Shown: piece after piece, positions 61,727-64,000 of the stretch | Layout of the letters: each line of letters starts with the position of its first letter | How positions within the stretch are numbered: position 1 is the stretch's first letter | Assembly (NCBI RefSeq): GCF_006716115.1 | Contig: NZ_VFOO01000001.1 | Location: 3,410,001 to 3,474,000 of the forward strand | Length of the DNA stretch: 64,000 nucleotides | Direction: 5' to 3' | From: Subtercola boreus | Lineage (GTDB): Bacteria; Actinomycetota; Actinomycetes; Actinomycetales; Microbacteriaceae | Notes under the pieces: model-generated | Database searches by the model: none | What the model saw: the letters and a program-made list of their open reading frames with translations, nothing else | Told to the model about the DNA's origin: nothing | Position numbers and translations under genes: made by a program

Positions 61727-62910
61727 CTAGATCGCGAGCCGGTAACCGCGCTTGATTACTGTTTCGACGAGCGCGGGCTGTGTGAGATTCTGCCTCAGCC
61801 TGCTCAGCGCGACTTCCAACGCATGGTCGTCGAGCATCGTGGGAGTGGAGGCCGCCAGGCTCACGCGGGGAACAACGTCGCCGCCGGCCGCAGCCAGAGT
61901 TCGGAGCAGCGCGAGCGAGGTCGGCGGCAGCACCGACCTCGTGCCGTCGAGCAGCACCACCGCGCCGCGGAGCTCGAGAAGTCCGTGCCGGGTCTGGAGC
62001 TGCGTGACGCGGTGCTGTTCGAGGTGGTCGCAGACGAGTTTGATCAGCGCGCCGAGGCGGAACCGCTGAGGCTGGATGACCGGGATCCCGAGCGCGATGA
62101 GGGGTTCCGCGGTGACCGGTCCCACGGCTGCCGCCAGGACGGCCGACCGGAACCCCCCGGCCACCTCGTTCAGTCTGCCGAGCGCTTCGGCGGTGCTGAT
62201 GAGTGCGTGCACAGCCGGCGCGCTCGTGAACGTGACCGCGTCGAGTTGCTGTCCCGCGATGGCCTCGATGAGACGCTCGACCCGCGGATCGGTGGTGTCG
62301 GGGCTCAGCCAGCGGTAGGGCGCGACGGTGAGCACCCGGTGCCCTGCGGCGCGCAGCCGGTCGAGTTGGTGTTCGTCGGTGTAGCCGTGCAGCTGGATGG
62401 CGACGGTCTGCGGGCTCGAGAAGTCGTTCAGAGTCTTCGTCACGAGACTCGCGGTGGTCTCCTGGTCGCTCATGCCCGTGTCATTGAGTCCAGCCGCGCG
62501 GATGCCGCCCCGAGCCTTCGGCCCGCGCACCAGGATGGTCGTGTCCTTCAGGGCGTCGAGCAGCTCGTCGCCGAGGCCATCGGCGTCGGCGACTTCGAAC
62601 CATCGGCGGATGCCATACGACGTCGTCGCCAGCAGAACGTCGGGCCGGGCGGCGATCATGGCGCGAGTGTCGGCCAGGATGGGTTCGTCATCGACCCGGT
62701 CGGCCATCTTCAGGGTGGGCGCGTGGAGCACGGTCGCCCCCCGGCGCTTCAGCGCGTCGATGAGGTCTTCTGATCGGCGATCGCTCGTCACCCCGATGCG
62801 GAAGCCGTCGAGCTGGTCGAAGCGGAACCCGACGGGGGCGGCATCCGTGGCCGGAGCACCGGCGGGAGCCGCCCCTGCCTCGGCGCGACCACTGTCCTCG
62901 GCCACGCGGA

Positions 62911-62914
<4 letters not shown>
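61727..62914 (-). CDS. Uroporphyrinogen-III synthase fused to a winged-helix domain
   Basis: A 395-aa protein. The N-terminal two-thirds is HemD-like (LDGFRIGVTSDRRSEDLIDAL split, LLATTSYGIRRWFEV, DAVTFTSAPAVHALI). The C-terminal about 100 residues form an OmpR-type winged helix ending in LVETVIKRGYRLAI. In actinobacteria this fusion sits with nitrite/siroheme genes and may be enzyme, regulator or both. The N-terminal 30 residues are Ala/Gly-rich. It overlaps the CobA stop by four bases. Confidence 0.88.
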
Positions 62915-63683
<769 letters not shown>

Positions 63684-63687
<4 letters not shown>

Positions 63688-64000
63688 GCGCCCTCGCGAA
63701 CGGGGATCCGTGTCCCGGCCAGCAGGACGCCCTTGCCCTCGGCCCGCTCGGCATCGGTCGGCGGCCGGGACTGGCCCCGTTCGGCGACCCGGAGGTGGCT
63801 CGGGTCGGCCTCGTGCGGGGCGTTGACGAACGTGCGGAACCGGCGGAGCCGTTCCGGGTCCTTCAGGGTGGCAGCCCATTCGTCCTCGTAGTTGTCGATG
63901 TGCCTGGCCATCGCCGACTCGAGCTCGTCGGCCAGGCCGAGTGAATCGTTGACGACCACGTCGTACACGTGGGCGAGGCCGCCCTCGATCTCCTCCATCC
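63684..64000 (-). CDS. nirB: Nitrite reductase [NAD(P)H] large subunit, C-terminal part
   Basis: The C-terminal about 105 residues only: the gene continues past the window edge at 64000. RHIDNYEDEWAATLKDPERL and RFRTFVNAPHEADP followed by RVAERGQSRPP match the end of NirB-type siroheme nitrite reductases. It heads the nirB-cobA-hemD order typical of actinobacterial nitrite assimilation; a small subunit gene is not visible here. Called from a partial sequence and context. Confidence 0.8.

Overview
The window is GC-rich DNA with GTG and TTG starts, tightly overlapping operons (ATGA, GTGA and TGATG junctions) and lipobox lipoproteins. It also carries an apparent F420-dependent glucose-6-phosphate dehydrogenase. 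Together these point to an actinobacterium, most likely Microbacteriaceae or a close relative (inference; no rRNA gene is present). It reads as a chromosomal segment of a catabolically versatile soil- or plant-associated heterotroph. I see no transposase, prophage, CRISPR array, tRNA or rRNA.

Layout. (1) 67-12426: an accessory catabolic locus. A GntR/FCD regulator and a VOC-fold enzyme lie divergent from a fused 2-oxoacid dehydrogenase E1 (alpha+beta), an E2, an SDR and a ketopantoate-reductase-like protein. A second unit holds an XRE-cupin regulator, a creatinase-like M24 protein with a substituted metal ligand, a hydroxyacid dehydrogenase and two zinc-type alcohol dehydrogenases. Two near-identical 12-bp palindromes in the divergent promoter look like GntR operators. 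(2) 12522-14343: a DUF4436-like membrane protein and a methyltransferase, separated by a large inverted repeat. (3) 14396-23431: a LacI regulator with GrpB, and a divergent carbohydrate operon (binding protein, two permeases, GH31, GH127) suited to xylose- or arabinose-decorated oligosaccharides. (4) 23441-27114: an NmrA-like reductase with a TetR regulator, a PIN toxin-antitoxin pair and a PRISE-type reductase. (5) 27282-34816: a ribose-type ABC importer, including a single-chain ATPase-permease fusion, followed by alcohol and aldehyde dehydrogenases. (6) 34850-43420: a zeta-type toxin-antitoxin pair, amylosucrase, an EamA transporter with RpiR, a PanE-like protein, Fgd, an aldo/keto reductase and a lipoprotein. 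(7) 43456-51009: ABM and SRPBCC proteins, then a GntR/UTRA-controlled operon of FprA-type reductase, flavodoxin, P450, HtaA-domain protein, aldo/keto reductase and creatininase-family hydrolase. (8) 51203-57679: a DeoR-controlled sugar importer with a class II aldolase and an ADP-dependent-type sugar kinase. (9) 57680-61726: an AT-richer island with an unknown protein, a nuclease remnant and a 663-aa GHKL ATPase/PD-(D/E)xK-like protein, the best candidate for an undescribed (defence-type) system. (10) 61727-64000: siroheme and nitrite assimilation genes (HemD-winged helix, CobA, 3' end of NirB).

A recurrent noncoding signal is a 60-bp palindrome present three times (12426, 42619, 51079), each just downstream of a plus-strand gene. 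The carbohydrate importers at 16262 and 56655 have no ATPase of their own and presumably share one encoded elsewhere. Coordinates and motifs were read directly from the sequence; family names rest on recalled family signatures, not on database searches.
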